A stretch of 64,000 nt of DNA. Source: Hypholoma sublateritium FD-334 SS-4. Its lineage: Eukaryota; Basidiomycota; Agaricomycetes; Agaricales; Strophariaceae. The translations under genes and the position numbers were made by a program. This document shows, one piece after another, positions 23,513 to 35,453 of the stretch; position 1 is the stretch's first letter, and every line of letters begins with the position of its first letter. The notes below the pieces were generated by a model that saw only the letters and a list, made by a program, of their open reading frames with translations, was not told where the DNA came from and searched no databases. The DNA is taken from contig KN817527.1 of the NCBI GenBank assembly GCA_000827495.1, positions 236,947 through 300,946 of the forward strand, written 5' to 3'.

Positions 23513-24046
23513 ATGCGCTTCGCCTTCGTCACCCTTGCCCTAGCCTGTCTCGCAGCGGCCACGCCCACCCGTAGGACCGATGGCTTGCCGTGCAACACCG
23601 GCACTGTCCAGTGCTGTGAGTTATGCGTGTTCTAGCGCTTGAAGTCGGCTACTGATCGTGGCCGTTCAACGCACAGGCCAGAGCACCCAGAGCGCCTCGT
23701 CCCTTTCACCGCAAACCGTACAGAAACTTGGCCTTCTTGGGGTCGTCGTTGGCGACCTGGTCGGCCTGGTCGGCCTTACGTGCAACCCCATCACCGTCAT
23801 CGGGACTGGGAGTAATTCTTGGTGCGCATAAATCGTTTCGGACTGGGCGGGAGCATGATGTGCTGATATCATTTGACACCCTCAGCAACCAGCAGACCGT
23901 CTGTTGCGAGAACAACAACTTCAGTACGTCTTGGCAAATTTTCCGTCGTGTTCTGCGGTGTCTGACCACTGGCCTTGTTGGCTATTGCTCTTTTAGCCAA
24001 CGACTTAATTGCCATTGGGTGCACCCCTATCAACATCAGCGCCTAG
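23513..24046 (+). CDS. Class I hydrophobin
   Basis: Four exons: 23513-23615, 23677-23821, 23886-23923 and 23997-24046, giving 111 residues. A signal peptide ([16 protein letters not shown]) precedes the mature part. The eight cysteines follow the hydrophobin pattern: C-x6-CC-x34-C-x12-C-x5-CC-x13-C (GLPCNTG, VQCCQ, LTCNP, NSCNQ, TVCCEN, IGCTP). Hydrophobins are secreted and self-assemble at air-water interfaces on hyphae and fruiting bodies. The spacing and the hydrophobic stretch between C3 and C4 fit class I. The three small introns are placed by GT..AG and cysteine spacing. Confidence 0.93.
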
Positions 24047-26774
24047 ATGCGAGCACCGAAGTCCATTGAAGGGGTTGTCTGGGCTTGTTTTCTTTATTTT
24101 CCGGCGCGTCGTTGTAGTGGCCTTACCGATAATAGTCTGACAATACATTCTGCCACCTCTGTCATTCTTACAGGCTTTCTTGGGCCGTCTGTTCGAGACC
24201 GACGACCGCGAGGCGTTAGTTTTGAGCGACATTCAGGTCAAGTACGGCTAGTACACTCACGCAACGCTCCTTCTTGTTCCACCGTTCTATTTTTGGCGCA
24301 AGATATTCTTCGATGATGTAGGCGCTCCCCCACTTTCAAATACAGCAGTTTCCACCCGACCAGCTGAACCATCACCGTAAGGGCCCAGAAAATCAACAGA
24401 AAATAGACATCTCTCCATCGCCGGTGAAATGCCGTCCAAATGAATTGTCAATTTCGGACATAAGCGTTTTGTCAGTGTTTATGCCGTAAATAGCATGCAG
24501 ATACACAACAGCTATTTATAGCGTGCAGCCAGAGGGATTACTAGGGCGTCCTCGGAATTGGACCTTCCAGCGCTGTCTGTGGGCAACGATGAGGGAGGAT
24601 GCGGGGGCCCCAGACCGTGGGGATGGAATGAAGGCCTTTATAGCGCTGTTTTTCTGAAAGAGGCGACGTGTGACAGCGCGTGGGCAACGGCGGTAGGGGG
24701 CTGTGAGGGGGCTGCGCACATAGAGCGTTGCGCTGCGTTGCGTGCGAGGTGTGCGGGTTGGAGACTCTACGCGGCTAGAGAGGCTGAAACTATTGCTTGA
24801 AGGAGGTCTATTACCCTCTCTTTGACGCAGGCGTGCACTGGTTTGCAGTGGAATCGCTTGGAACCGGTTGGATACAACGCAGTATTCATGGCTCGGACGT
24901 AGATTCAGCGCGCGAGAGCATACCATGGGCGTGCGCCTGGCATGCGTGGGTATCGGAAAATGCGGGGAATCGGGCGTGCATAGCAAGCACCGCTTGCTGA
25001 CAGTCGCTCACCTTCATATAGCCCCCCAACGACACGGCAGCGAGAATTGATCAGGACCAGTGAAAGTGTGATACAATTGATTGAGTAAGGTCTGCAAATC
25101 GCTGTGCGAGTCAGCTGGCCAGAGGTATGCAAAAGCTATACTGGTGGTGTTAATATGCTATGTCTGAGCGACGACTGGGCAAAGATTATCGGGAGCGCGC
25201 AGCCAGTATGTGTGTGGTCCATGTAGACCGGGATGCTTGGGCAGGTTAGATTTTTACCATAGACCGCCAGTAGCCAACTAGTAGCCGTTGTAATAATAAA
25301 ATGGCGTAATGTTGTGCTTGCTTACTGATAATGACCGCTTTAAAAGGAGTAAAGGTGGGTTCACGGATAAAGAAGGCTTGCAGCAAAGAAGGCTTGTAGC
25401 AAAGAAGCTTACTCTGCGAAATGCGACCGTTGGTAAGTAGGGTATATGCCCTCTACATAATTCGTCCAGTATAAGTTTAGGCATCCGCGATAAACGATTC
25501 ATTTATTACTTGCACTTTATAAACATCTAGGATGCATTCAGGGAGCAGGGCTATCGGCGAACTTGGATGCAGAAATCTGGAAAGGTCATACATATTTTAA
25601 TTAAGCGCCCGCTGTAACGTCGCAGACGGTGGGGTTGTCGGTGGTTGCCTCAAGTTTACCATGGTGTTAATCTCGAAGGCTCAGACCTACTCTTATGATG
25701 CCGCATGCAAACCCCATGGGATCGCCACGTAATTGACTGTGCTGTGCAAGTCTAAAAGTCGACATCAGAGCTGCATCATCAATGCCACTGAGGGCTGTGT
25801 AAGATCACTCTCATAATTCATTCAGGGTATTCGAGGCAATTAGTACTATGCGCTGTAGAATATGCGTGCCCTGTGAAACCTAGTCGCATGTGCGTGCTGA
25901 TTTTAATGGCGCGTTGAATATCGAGGCCGGATGTGCAAGTTCATGGTCGGCCCCGTGCTTGAGTAGTACTTGGGAAACATGTGGGCCTAAAACATACACA
26001 GCGCACAGCTGTGCTCCTAGCATAGGAAAAAAATTGCACGGTAGTTTTACAGACGCTCATCTGCATTATTTTTCCTCCGGCCAAAGTTAAATATCTCTGT
26101 CATTTATCACGCTGGACGATTTCTGGACGATGTGTTGGCACGTAATTTAAACGCAGAAGAGCACGTATTTCTCGTCAAAGTACATTTTTGAGCTCGGACT
26201 TTTGAAATCCACCACAGTAGTGATGTACAACCATTGAGGAGAAAAAACATACTCAGCATCTTTGAAGTCGGGGGTGACCGGTCCTGGCTTCATTTACCCG
26301 ATCAGCTCTCTGCATACTGTTATATCTCCAGAGGATTATCTCCACGGTCCCAGACTGCGGGCGCTAGTGTTGAATCATGCTCCAGGTACTTACAGGCGGA
26401 ATCTCTGCACGCCGACGATTTTGCCGCAAATTTTGAGCCATCTGACTCGAAGCTATTCCAGATTGATTTCCAAGCAAGCGTATATGTTTCGGGGGCCCGG
26501 GGCACGCCGTAAACGGCAACCTGCTGATACAACGTGCAAACCCTACTGCTCTCTTCACATCACAACCGAGCCGAGCACGCGGGGAACTCGAGGAAAACAA
26601 CGAACGGCCGAGCATATAAGGAGGGGCGTCAGAGATACGCCATACAGTAACAGACAACACGTTTCTACAGCGAGGCCCTTGACATAACACAAGAACCTCA
26701 TATACGATCGTGAGTCCGTAACCCCGCCATTCTCCAGGTCTCTAATCGCTTTACCTGGACGCTAGCGCGCGATT
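24047..26774. other. 2.7-kb stretch without recognised genes
   Basis: Many short frames on both strands, none with motifs. The right end is the promoter of the telobox protein, with CATATAAGG at about 26614-26622, roughly 155 nt before its ATG. Confidence 0.5.
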
Positions 26775-29700
26775 ATGACAGACAGCACCACAACCTCCCA
26801 GGGGCCCAGTGGTCTTCCGTCAGAGTCCACCTTTTCCTTCAAGGCGCCGTTTCCCATCTCTGCAGCGGGTGTTTCTGCCCTCAAGCACAGACGCGTGTCC
26901 TTGGCATCGCCCTCGTCGCCGCGTCTCGTCCAGCCTTACAGTTTTCGTGACGAAATGGGGCTGCATGCAAATGCGCCAACGTCGGGCCCAGAGAAGAAGG
27001 GAAAGATGCGCAAGATTGACCTTTCGTTGCCTGCTGACGACGAACCCACCCCCATCCCCGAGAAGAAGCCTCGCAAGAAGTGGACGGCGGAGGAGACAGA
27101 CATGCTGGTGCAAGGCTGTCGATTGGTGCGCAGTTTCTCTCTTTCAAACCATTCGCAGTGCTAACATTCCCAAAGCACGGCGTTGGCAACTGGAAGACCA
27201 TCCTCCAGGATACCACGCTCAGCTTTCATGACAGGTCTGCGGTTGATCTCAAAGACAGATTCCGCACATACTTCCCCGACGCATACAAGATACACTACCC
27301 CAATGCCCGCACACATTTGAGCAGCAAAATCCGCTCGACATTGTCTGACGGGACCTCCCTTTTCGAAAAAACACGCAGCAAGCGACGCCGCCCTTTCACT
27401 GAGGCCGAAGACCGCGCCCTCAAGGCAGGCTATGAAAAGCATGGCACAACTTGGGCCACAATTGTAAAGGACCCTATCTTCCAGGAGGCTGGTCGCCGCT
27501 CCACAGACCTGCGCGACCGCTTTCGCAATGCCTTCCCTGACCTCTACCAGGCGGCCGGCTACAAGCCTCGCACGGCGACGAAGAAAAAGGTTGACACGCC
27601 TTTACGTGCGGCGGACGACCAACTCTCGGCTATGACAAGCGCAGGGCCCGTGAGGAGTCGGAGGCGAGCTCAGACAACCCAGGGGCTTTTCAGGGGCGGC
27701 ACAAAGAGCGTGCCCCAGAGCACCGCCGTGTCTGAGGATGAAGATAGTTCTGCAGCTGAGGAGGAAGACAGCGAAACGTCAGCTATTTTCAAGACGCCCC
27801 CCATCCCTGTCTTTGTCGACAATGTCTCCACTGCCCCGTTCTCATCGAGCAGGAAGACGCCTGGCTCCTCCCCGCGTGACGCGTTCCGCATGAACGCCGA
27901 CAGCACCCTTAATTCCGCGATTGACAACGACGACGAAGAGATGCAGCTCATCAACCCAGACAACACCGACGCCCTTCAGATTCCCGACTTCCTCCCCAAC
28001 CACACCCATGCTGACATGGAAACATGGTCGGCAGGTCTCAGCACGCCGACGCACTCCTCAACTGCCGCGTGGTCTACCGCCGGTGCCTCGCCTACCTCTT
28101 CTCACATCGAATCCACTTCGTCAGACTTCTTGATGGGTGCCACCCACGGCCATCATGGACACGGCCACAGCCACAGTCTCTCGGCATCTGCGGCGTCGTC
28201 GCCCTTCATCCACCGCCGCGGCGCAGAATCCGTCGGCGGCACGAACAACAACTTCATGATCGGCAAGAGCGCGTGGGGTGAAGACTGGTTCTCGTCGAAC
28301 CCGCGGCTTGACTCGCGTAACAGCGGCAACAGCAGCGACGTTGGCGCCAACGTCGTCTCGGCGGCGGACCGCTTCTCGCCGCCATCGCCGTGGGGATTCA
28401 ACCATGCACACCTTCATGGCGGCGTCCTCGACCGCTACGATCTGTTCCCGCCTTATATGCCTGATGCGAACGGCTTTGTGGACGAGATGGCATTTGGCAC
28501 CGGGATGGGCGGGTTTGGCGCGGGGATGGGGATGGGGAATGGGAGCGCCGGTCCAAGCGCAGGCGGGACGGGCTTCAAGGGATACCACTCGCAAATCGCG
28601 GGCGACCTTATTTCAGGCGCGAGCTCGAATACAGGTGGGCGCTTTGTGTCTGGGCCGGCGGCGCCGTCGCTGTTCACCTCTGCGTCGTTCGGTTCGAGCT
28701 CGGCGCTTTCTATGTCGCTCTCGTCGCTGGCCGGGATGTACAGCTCCTCATTTTCCGGTTCGTCACCGGGCTTTGGGGCGGGGGCGGACGTCGTGGGCAG
28801 CTCAGAACTGGAGGGTAGTATCTCGGGCCTCGGGCTCGAGGGCATGGCGCAGAGCACGGGCATTCACCCGATGCAGCTGCACGCGCACGCGTCGAACCTT
28901 GGTCCCATCGACGAGCTGGGTTTGACGGGCATCTCGCTGGACGACCATGACCACGGCGTCCCTAACAGCCGACGCGCGCACAGCGACAACGACCGCGACG
29001 ACAAGGACGCGATGGAGACTGCGGACGAGCGCGGCATGCGGTCGTTCGGCGGCGGCGCACGCTCGCCCACGAAGCACGCGCACACGCACACGCCGAAGGG
29101 GAAGATGAAGGAAGAGCCGGACCTTGAGAACGCGGTGTTCGGGCTCGAGGACCTTGTCGACCTCGGCGAGCTGCACGCGACCCCGCCGGCGACCCCGCTA
29201 GTTGCGCACCCGCGCCCGATGCGCCGGCCCGGGGCGGATATCTTAGGAGGGCACGGGTTCGACGGTGGGGGCGCGGCGGGCATGCAGCACCCTGCGCGCT
29301 CGATCAGCGTGCCGCCTGGCGAGGCGCGCAATGGCAGTGCGCAGCTCGGCGTACCGATGTCGATAGACGATGTGGGGCTGCATATGCATCATGGGCACGT
29401 CAACTTTGGCTTCTTCAACCAATTGTCGGGCAATGGACAAGTCCAGCATCATAGCCAGCAACATCAGCAGCAGCAACAACAACACCAGGACCAGCAGACA
29501 CAGACACACCTCCAGGACCACCGGAACGCGTCGCCCATGCGCATGAGTATGAGCGGCACCAGCGCCGGGTCGTTGCACTCGCCCATTTCGCCGGGCCCGC
29601 AGCAGCAGCACCACACCAACAATACCTCGCAACTCACACCAATCTTCCCCACGCACCTCATCCTTTCCCCCCCGTCGTCCGTCGGCCTCTCCTCGCCACC

Positions 29701-30409
29701 TTCTTCCGGGCACCCCCCAAGCAGCCCGCACGTCCTCGCAGGGCACAGCGACGACCTCTGGCGCGCCGCCTTCCCCGGCGCCGCACTCGCGGGCGTCGAC
29801 TACTCGTACAACCTCCCGTTCCTCGACCTGCATTACTACGGGCATGCCGCGTACGGGGCGGGCGCAGGCGGCATGGCACCCATGGGCGCGCACGCCGCGC
29901 ACGCGCACAACAGCCTGGGCCTCGACGTGCTCGACGAGCACGCAGAGCTCGCGTCGTCCGCTCGCCAGGGGCAGGCGGCACTCGACCTCGCGCAGTCCGC
30001 TGCGCTCGCGTCGATGGGCGGTGTGCCCGGCGGTAGCCTCGGCCTGGGGCTCGGGCTCGGTTTCCCGCTGCGCGCGTTCGACACGCCGTCGCCTGTGGGT
30101 ACGATAAGGCAACGTGCGCATGGGCGGCAGGAAAAGTCGAGCGCTGCGAACATCTTTGCGGGGGCACCGCAGCAGGGCTCGGGTGGGAGCTCCAGTAGGA
30201 TGCAGCTTGGTGGCGCGCGCGATGCGGGGGGTGGACGGCCGGGGCTCGGGGGCACGGGGACGATCCGGCAGAAAAGCAACCCTGGGCCGAGTGGGGGGCG
30301 CTCGATGAGCCACCATCGAGGGCAGAGCGCGGTGTGTCCGCAGGACCTGGTGCTGCGTAATGAAAACAACAAGCGGAAGCGCGTGAGCTGGGACGGAGGC
30401 GTGGTGTGA
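26775..30409 (+). CDS. Double-telobox Myb protein (Tay1/Teb1-like)
   Basis: Two exons: 26775-27125 and 27176-30409, giving 1194 residues. Two Myb-type DNA-binding repeats lie at about residues 104-160 (KKWTAEETDMLVQGCRL + HGVGNWKTIL, ending VDLKDRFRTYFP) and 188-240 (RRPFTEAEDRALKAGYEKHG, ending TDLRDRFRNAFP). The VDLKDRFR-type motif is the telobox of telomere-repeat binding proteins. Two such repeats near the N-terminus are the layout of Ustilago/Yarrowia Tay1 and fission-yeast Teb1, which bind TTAGGG-like duplex DNA at telomeres and at some promoters. The rest is low-complexity (Ser, Gly, His), with a Gln/His tract at about 875-900. The C-terminus KRKRVSW looks like a nuclear signal. The intron falls inside repeat 1. 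Confidence 0.8.
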
Positions 30410-30982
30410 TCGCGGCGGGCGGGGGCTGGCGGGTGTGGATTTGTTTTTGCTATGTGTTTCCTTTTCGTTTTCGTGTTCTGTTTTTTCTCCTTTTTTCGGC
30501 CTCGTTTCCCCCCTCACTCACCCCGGATTTTTCACTCGTACTCTCTACATCCACCATCTCATAGCGTATCGTCTCTTCCCGTAATCATCATGCTTGCTTT
30601 ACTCGCTTTCCTTTTTCCTTACTGTGTTCTAAAGACTCCTCTGACCCCTGGCTTATTCCTTCGGATTATTTTTCCTGGCTGCGTGCTACCTTAACCCTCC
30701 TTGCACATTTCTACTCAGCCTATTCTCTGTACCATATCAGTATTATTCTCTAACATTCTGGCTGGCTACTTTAATCCTTGCAATGACTTATAAGTAAATG
30801 TGTATATCAAAAATCACTTATGTTAAACGAATGAAAAGGTAATTGAATAGTTTTGAAAACGAAACGCATCTAAGTACACACTACAATACAACGCCTGAGG
30901 ACATGACATAAGGAACAGGTAACGACTACCGAGAAATATACAACGAAGAACGCCACCCTACGGAAACACACAGAACGTCCCA
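30410..30982. other. Convergent intergenic region
   Basis: Pyrimidine-rich 3' flank of the telobox gene followed by 3' flank of MRD1. No gene. Confidence 0.65.
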
Positions 30983-33836
30983 TCAGGCCTCCAGGTCCTC
31001 GACGTCCTCCTCGATGTTTTTCCCGAAATCGAGCTTGCGCTTTTGCCCAGGCATATCTTTCGCTCCGTTCGCGAACCCGACGCCCGCCTTCTTGCGGAGC
31101 ACGTCCAGGTCCTGTTCCGCCTCCTCTGCCCACTCCAGCACGAGATGCCGACCGAGCAAATGCGTGTGGCGCAGCGCCGCAAATGCGTTCTCGGCCTCGT
31201 GACGCGAGACGAACTCGAGGAACGCGAAACCACGCGAGCGCGAATCGAATTTCTTGGGCAAGCGGACGGACTTGAGATGGCCGTGGGAGCTGCAGAACAC
31301 AACGTAAGTGAAAAGTCGCCCGCGCAAAAACGAAGAAGACGCACCCAAACAGATCGCGTATGTCCTTGCGCGTTGCCTCGAACGGCACGTTCTTGACGAT
31401 CATCTTCGTCGTGCGGCTCGTCGCATCGACACCCTTCTTTTTCTCCGGTTCGTCTGCGCCGCGCCCCGCAAACGTGACGTGCAGCGCATGCCCATCGAGC
31501 ACGAAGCCCTGCACACTCTTGAGCGCCGCGTTCGCGCCCGTGATGTCCGCGAAGCCCATGAACCCGTATCCCATGCTGAGCCGTGCATCCGGGCGCTTCG
31601 GGTCCGGCTTCGTCTGCACGCGCGCGAACGAGAATCCAGGTAGGTGCGCAAACACCTTGTGTAGCCGCTCCTGCGTCGTCGTGAACGACAGGTTCTTGAT
31701 GTAGAGCGTTGTGCCCTTGTCGAGCGCCGGCTCGTCCGCCGCGGGTGGCGCCACACCGTCGATAACCTGCTCCGAGATGCGCACGGCGTGCACCGGTGCC
31801 GGCGGGGTGCTGGTCGACGAGGTGGCGACAGGGACGAACCCTTCGATGAACATCCCGAGCGGGCCTTTCTCGAGATAAATGATGGAGTTGCCGAGGCGGC
31901 GGTAGGCGACGGCGCGGAAGCCCTTCGCGGCCTCGTCTGGCTTCTCGAACTCCACCACCGCCATGGTGCCCGCCGGCGGGACCAGCACCCTACTCAGCTC
32001 GCCGTGAGGCTCGAAGAGTTCGCGGATTTGATCGGCAGTCGTCCCGTAAGGGATGTTCTTCACAAGGATGGTGGTTGCGGAACGAGATCGCGAGGAGAAC
32101 GATGAAAGGAGCACACCCTGTCCCTCTAGATATGTCTTGGTTTCCTGGATGATGTGCGTCTCGGCAAGGGCGAGCTTTACAGCGGCGTTATCTCCGGACT
32201 CCGGATTCAGAATATCTGATTTAGAGATGTTCATGCGGTCGGCGATTGATGAGGCGACAGCATCGCTCTGAGAAACAAGAACGGGTTGGTAGGTACACAA
32301 ATTTAATTTGATAACGTGTACATACATTCATGTATAACATGCTCCAATTAAACTCCTTGCCCGCCATTGCTTTCCTTTTCGCATGCTTTTCGTCCTTCAA
32401 GGTTTTCCTCGCCCCTTCAACTTCCACCTCCGCGTTGCCCCTTCTGTCAACCGCAGCGAGGATGTGTAGAAGTCGCCCTTGGAAGGATCGCCGATCCAGC
32501 GCCTCATACGCTGCTACCGCGTTCGCAGCCTGAACAAAGGTGACATAGGCTAGCCCTTTCTGCAATTTGGTGGTGGAATCGACCGGAATGTGTATCTGGG
32601 GGAGGATGTTTGATTAGCCATGGCTCAAATGAGATATTATGAGTGTGGAAAAAAAAATCAGAAAATTTTCTACTATCGGTATTCCAAGAGGATCAACATG
32701 CCCGAAGGTCTGATGTCCCTATATATTGTTACATCTCGTGCTGTATCGCAAACAAGGGGGGAAAATGAATATTCACCTGGGGGAAAATATTCGTCAGTTA
32801 GGTTTTCAGTATGAAATGAGCGTCAGACGAAAGGATCAGAAAATTTTCTACTATCGGTGTTCCAAGAGGATCAACATTCCCGAAGGTCTGATGTCCCTAT
32901 ATATTGTTACATCTTTCGAGCTTCGCAAGCTCCAAAAAGTAAAAGAGATGATTGCTTACCTGGGAGATTTCCCCGAACGGTTTGAAGAGTTCTGTGAGGT
33001 CTTCTTCCGTACACGAAAAGGTAAGGTTTCGAACAAACAATCGTGATGTTTTTAGAATGGTGTCCTTCGTTGCATCCTTAGGAAAATCATCACGGGAGAC
33101 CGAGGTCGAAGCCACAACGATTTCCTACCAAAGAATATTAATTAGAAACTCGCTGACAAGACGAAAACACTCACTGGCTGTCCGTGCTTCGGTTTTAGTG
33201 CATCGTCGTCGTCAGATTGCTCAAAAACCCGCTCCTCGAGGTCAACGGCGTTCGACATGCGCTGTTTCAGCCATTCCGCATCGCTCAGCTCTCCTTGAGT
33301 TGCAGATCCTTTCGCGGCCGGAATAGGGACTTGCGGTTCTGCGGTGGCCTCGTTCGCCCACACGGGTACTTTCTTGGGCTGCATTACCTTCATGAACTCT
33401 TCGTATTTACCGTCTTTGACTTCTGGTGGTGGGATGCTGGCTGCCGCAGGCTTCGAGGATGACGATGAGGCCTCCGGTACGTTTACATCGAGACGACGAC
33501 GCTTAGCAGGCCGTGGAGCAGGTGCATCCTTCGCGCCCTAGAAGTAATCAAATCAGAACCAGATAGCTAAGAAGATACACAGATGCCTACCTCGCTGACA
33601 ACGACCTCGATTCTAGTTGAGTCGATGAAGGTCCGATTAAACCATTTCTGCGCCGCTGTGGCTTCTTCGTTTGATTTGAAACCTACAAAACCGAACCTTC
33701 GCGATGTTCCATCTCGTTTGGAAGAAACTTTCACGTCTGTGAGAGTGCCTCCCGGACCCCCCTGCTGCTCGAAATGAGCTCGCAGCTTTTCAGGAGTGAC
33801 ATATGTTGGGATGTTCTTGACTATCAGTCGAGACAT
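30983..33836 (-). CDS. MRD1: MRD1, five-RRM pre-rRNA processing factor
   Basis: Six exons: 33836-33591, 33537-33175, 33124-32960, 32595-32326, 32267-31345 and 31289-30983, giving 757 residues. Five RNA-recognition motifs are visible: MSRLIVKNIPTYVTPEKL (residues 1-82), SRLFVRNLTF (from about 222), TTILVKNIPYGTT (about 412), TTLYIKNLSFTTT (about 531) and KMIVKNVPFEATRKDIRDLF (about 635). Between RRM1 and RRM2 there is RPAKRRRLDV and an acidic patch. MRD1 (human RBM19) binds pre-rRNA and is needed for small-subunit processome release. Third intron (32959-32596) is 364 nt, several times the local norm, and contains a duplicated 80-bp segment. Divergent from prefoldin 3. Confidence 0.92.
32657..32736 (+). 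repeat. 80-bp direct repeat in MRD1 intron, copy 1
   Basis: Starts ATCAGAAAATTTTC and ends TTGTTACATCT. It is repeated at 32835-32914 with about two mismatches, 178 bp apart. Both copies lie inside MRD1 intron 3. Confidence 0.9.
32835..32914 (+). repeat. 80-bp direct repeat in MRD1 intron, copy 2
   Basis: Partner of 32657-32736 (differences at TATTCC/TGTTCC and ACATGCC/ACATTCC). Same orientation, same intron. Confidence 0.9.
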
Positions 33837-34041
33837 TGGTTACAGGGAAGACTGCAACCTATTAGCTTTGACAGGGAAGAGGGAATGAATAGCACGGACC
33901 TGAGGAACTTACTCAGAAGAAAAAACGTCCACTTTTTATAGAGTTCCAAAGTTGAAAGTCAGACCGGCAATCGCCGCGGCGCTCACCTCACGCCATGCGC
34001 GTCGCTGAAACACCGGCCCAGTCTTCTTCTGCATATTTCTA
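33837..34041. promoter_or_regulatory. Shared divergent promoter region MRD1 / prefoldin 3
   Basis: 205 bp between the two start codons. No TATA box, as expected for housekeeping genes. Confidence 0.55.
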
Positions 34042-34919
34042 ATGGCTACACTTGTGAAACCAGTATTCTCTGAGGAAAAGAATCCACGAGGGATTCCGAA
34101 AGCACCGTTTATCGTGAGATTCATGCTTTTCTGCAATAAAGTGCGCTGACTGGAATATTAGGCCGATGTCGATGCATATCTTGGTAGCCCCGATGCTGAA
34201 GTCGAGCCAACACTGAAAAGCTTCCAAGATGCTCTGGCGTACGCGTTTTCTTGTATTTATCCATGATTCTGCATGAACGACGATCCTCATCTGGAAGCTC
34301 AGCAAATACCGGTACATGGACTCCAGTTTGACGCAACGGCGCGCCAGCCTGGAAGAAAAGATCCCGGACATTCGAAAGACACTAGATATGGTTGAGTATC
34401 TCCAGGAGCGCAGAGTAAGTCTCTCTTTAATTTTTATCGGTGCGCTTTTGTGACTAATTGGCGCAGGAAGACAAAAGCAAGGCTCAGGATGATGACAATC
34501 TAGACGACCAAGATGACGAAGATGATGCACCCAAAAAGCCTCTCACCACTACATTTGAACTGAACGACACGCTCTTTGCAGAAGCCGAGCTTGAAGATAC
34601 TGATACTGTCTACCTTTGGCTGGGGGTACTTGTATTGTCATACCTATTGATACCTGATTTTACTGAATCGCTGGTCAAACAGGCAAACGTGATGCTTTCG
34701 TACAAATTGCCAGCTGCCATCACTCTCTTAAAATCTAAACTGGACGTTGCTCAAACAAGTCTAGACAACACGATTGAAGATCTCGAGTTCTTACGCGAAC
34801 AACTCACCATCATGGAAGTTAACACAGCACGCGTCTACAATTGGGATGTCAAACGAAGGAGGGAGCGCCGGGAGAAGGAAGCTGAACGAACCACTGTTGT
34901 GGGAAATAGCGAGCGATGA
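34042..34919 (+). CDS. PFD3: Prefoldin subunit 3
   Basis: Five exons: 34042-34113, 34162-34238, 34303-34414, 34467-34625 and 34683-34919, giving 218 residues. Recognisable blocks: NPRGIPKAPFI, ADVDAYLG, LKSFQDALAKYRYMDSSL, IPDIRKTLDMVEYL, VYLWLGANVMLSYKLPAAI and EDLEFLREQLTIMEVNTARV. This is the alpha-type prefoldin VBP1/Pac10, with two coiled-coil helices around a beta-hairpin region. Prefoldin hands unfolded actin and tubulin to the CCT chaperonin in the cytosol. An acidic linker (DDDNLDDQDDEDD) is inserted between the first coil and the hairpins. All phases close. Confidence 0.92.
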
Positions 34920-35453
34920 TTTGTGCGTATTCTCAATGCAAATTGTCAACTCTATGACCCGCGCTATAACGTCAATGACCTCTGCATTGACTGGATTAAA
35001 ACATATCTGAAAACATACTGACTTCCTGAGAGGCTAGTTCCATAGCCGGTATTTTCCCGATAATTATCAATGATTGCTGTAGAAGCAATCGAGACTGCCT
35101 TATCACAGCAGTTTTTTTTTTGAGCCTGAGCCTGACCGTGACTATTTTTGTGGCACCGGCTATGGCCAGCAGTACACAGCTTGCGCTTCCACTTCCATGT
35201 CGCCTTTCAAACTTGAACCAAATCACGCTGTAATCAAGCTCCCGATGTCGTTCTACGAAAACCCGGAGCCCATCGGATAAGGAGTCACTAGCCATTCCCA
35301 GTGCTCCATGTGATCCTTCCCGCCAGCCAATCGCCTTCGCTATGAAACTTATTTTTACATTCACCATTCCACGGCGAAGAGCATAAAGAGCGCCGCCGCG
35401 TTAGGTCTAGATATCCGCTACACCTTTAATCGACGAGACCATAGAGAATCGAG
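34920..35453. other. Intergenic, no gene recognised
   Basis: 3' flank of prefoldin 3 and promoter of the first MFS transporter. Nothing else seen. Confidence 0.6.

Noticed and set aside
24516..24986. 156-codon minus frame in the 24-26 kb gap
   Set aside because: No motif, no splice continuation, repetitive Arg/Ser/Pro composition.
29243..30517. 424-codon minus frame
   Set aside because: Antisense to the telobox protein; Arg-rich composition from GC-rich codons, no motifs.
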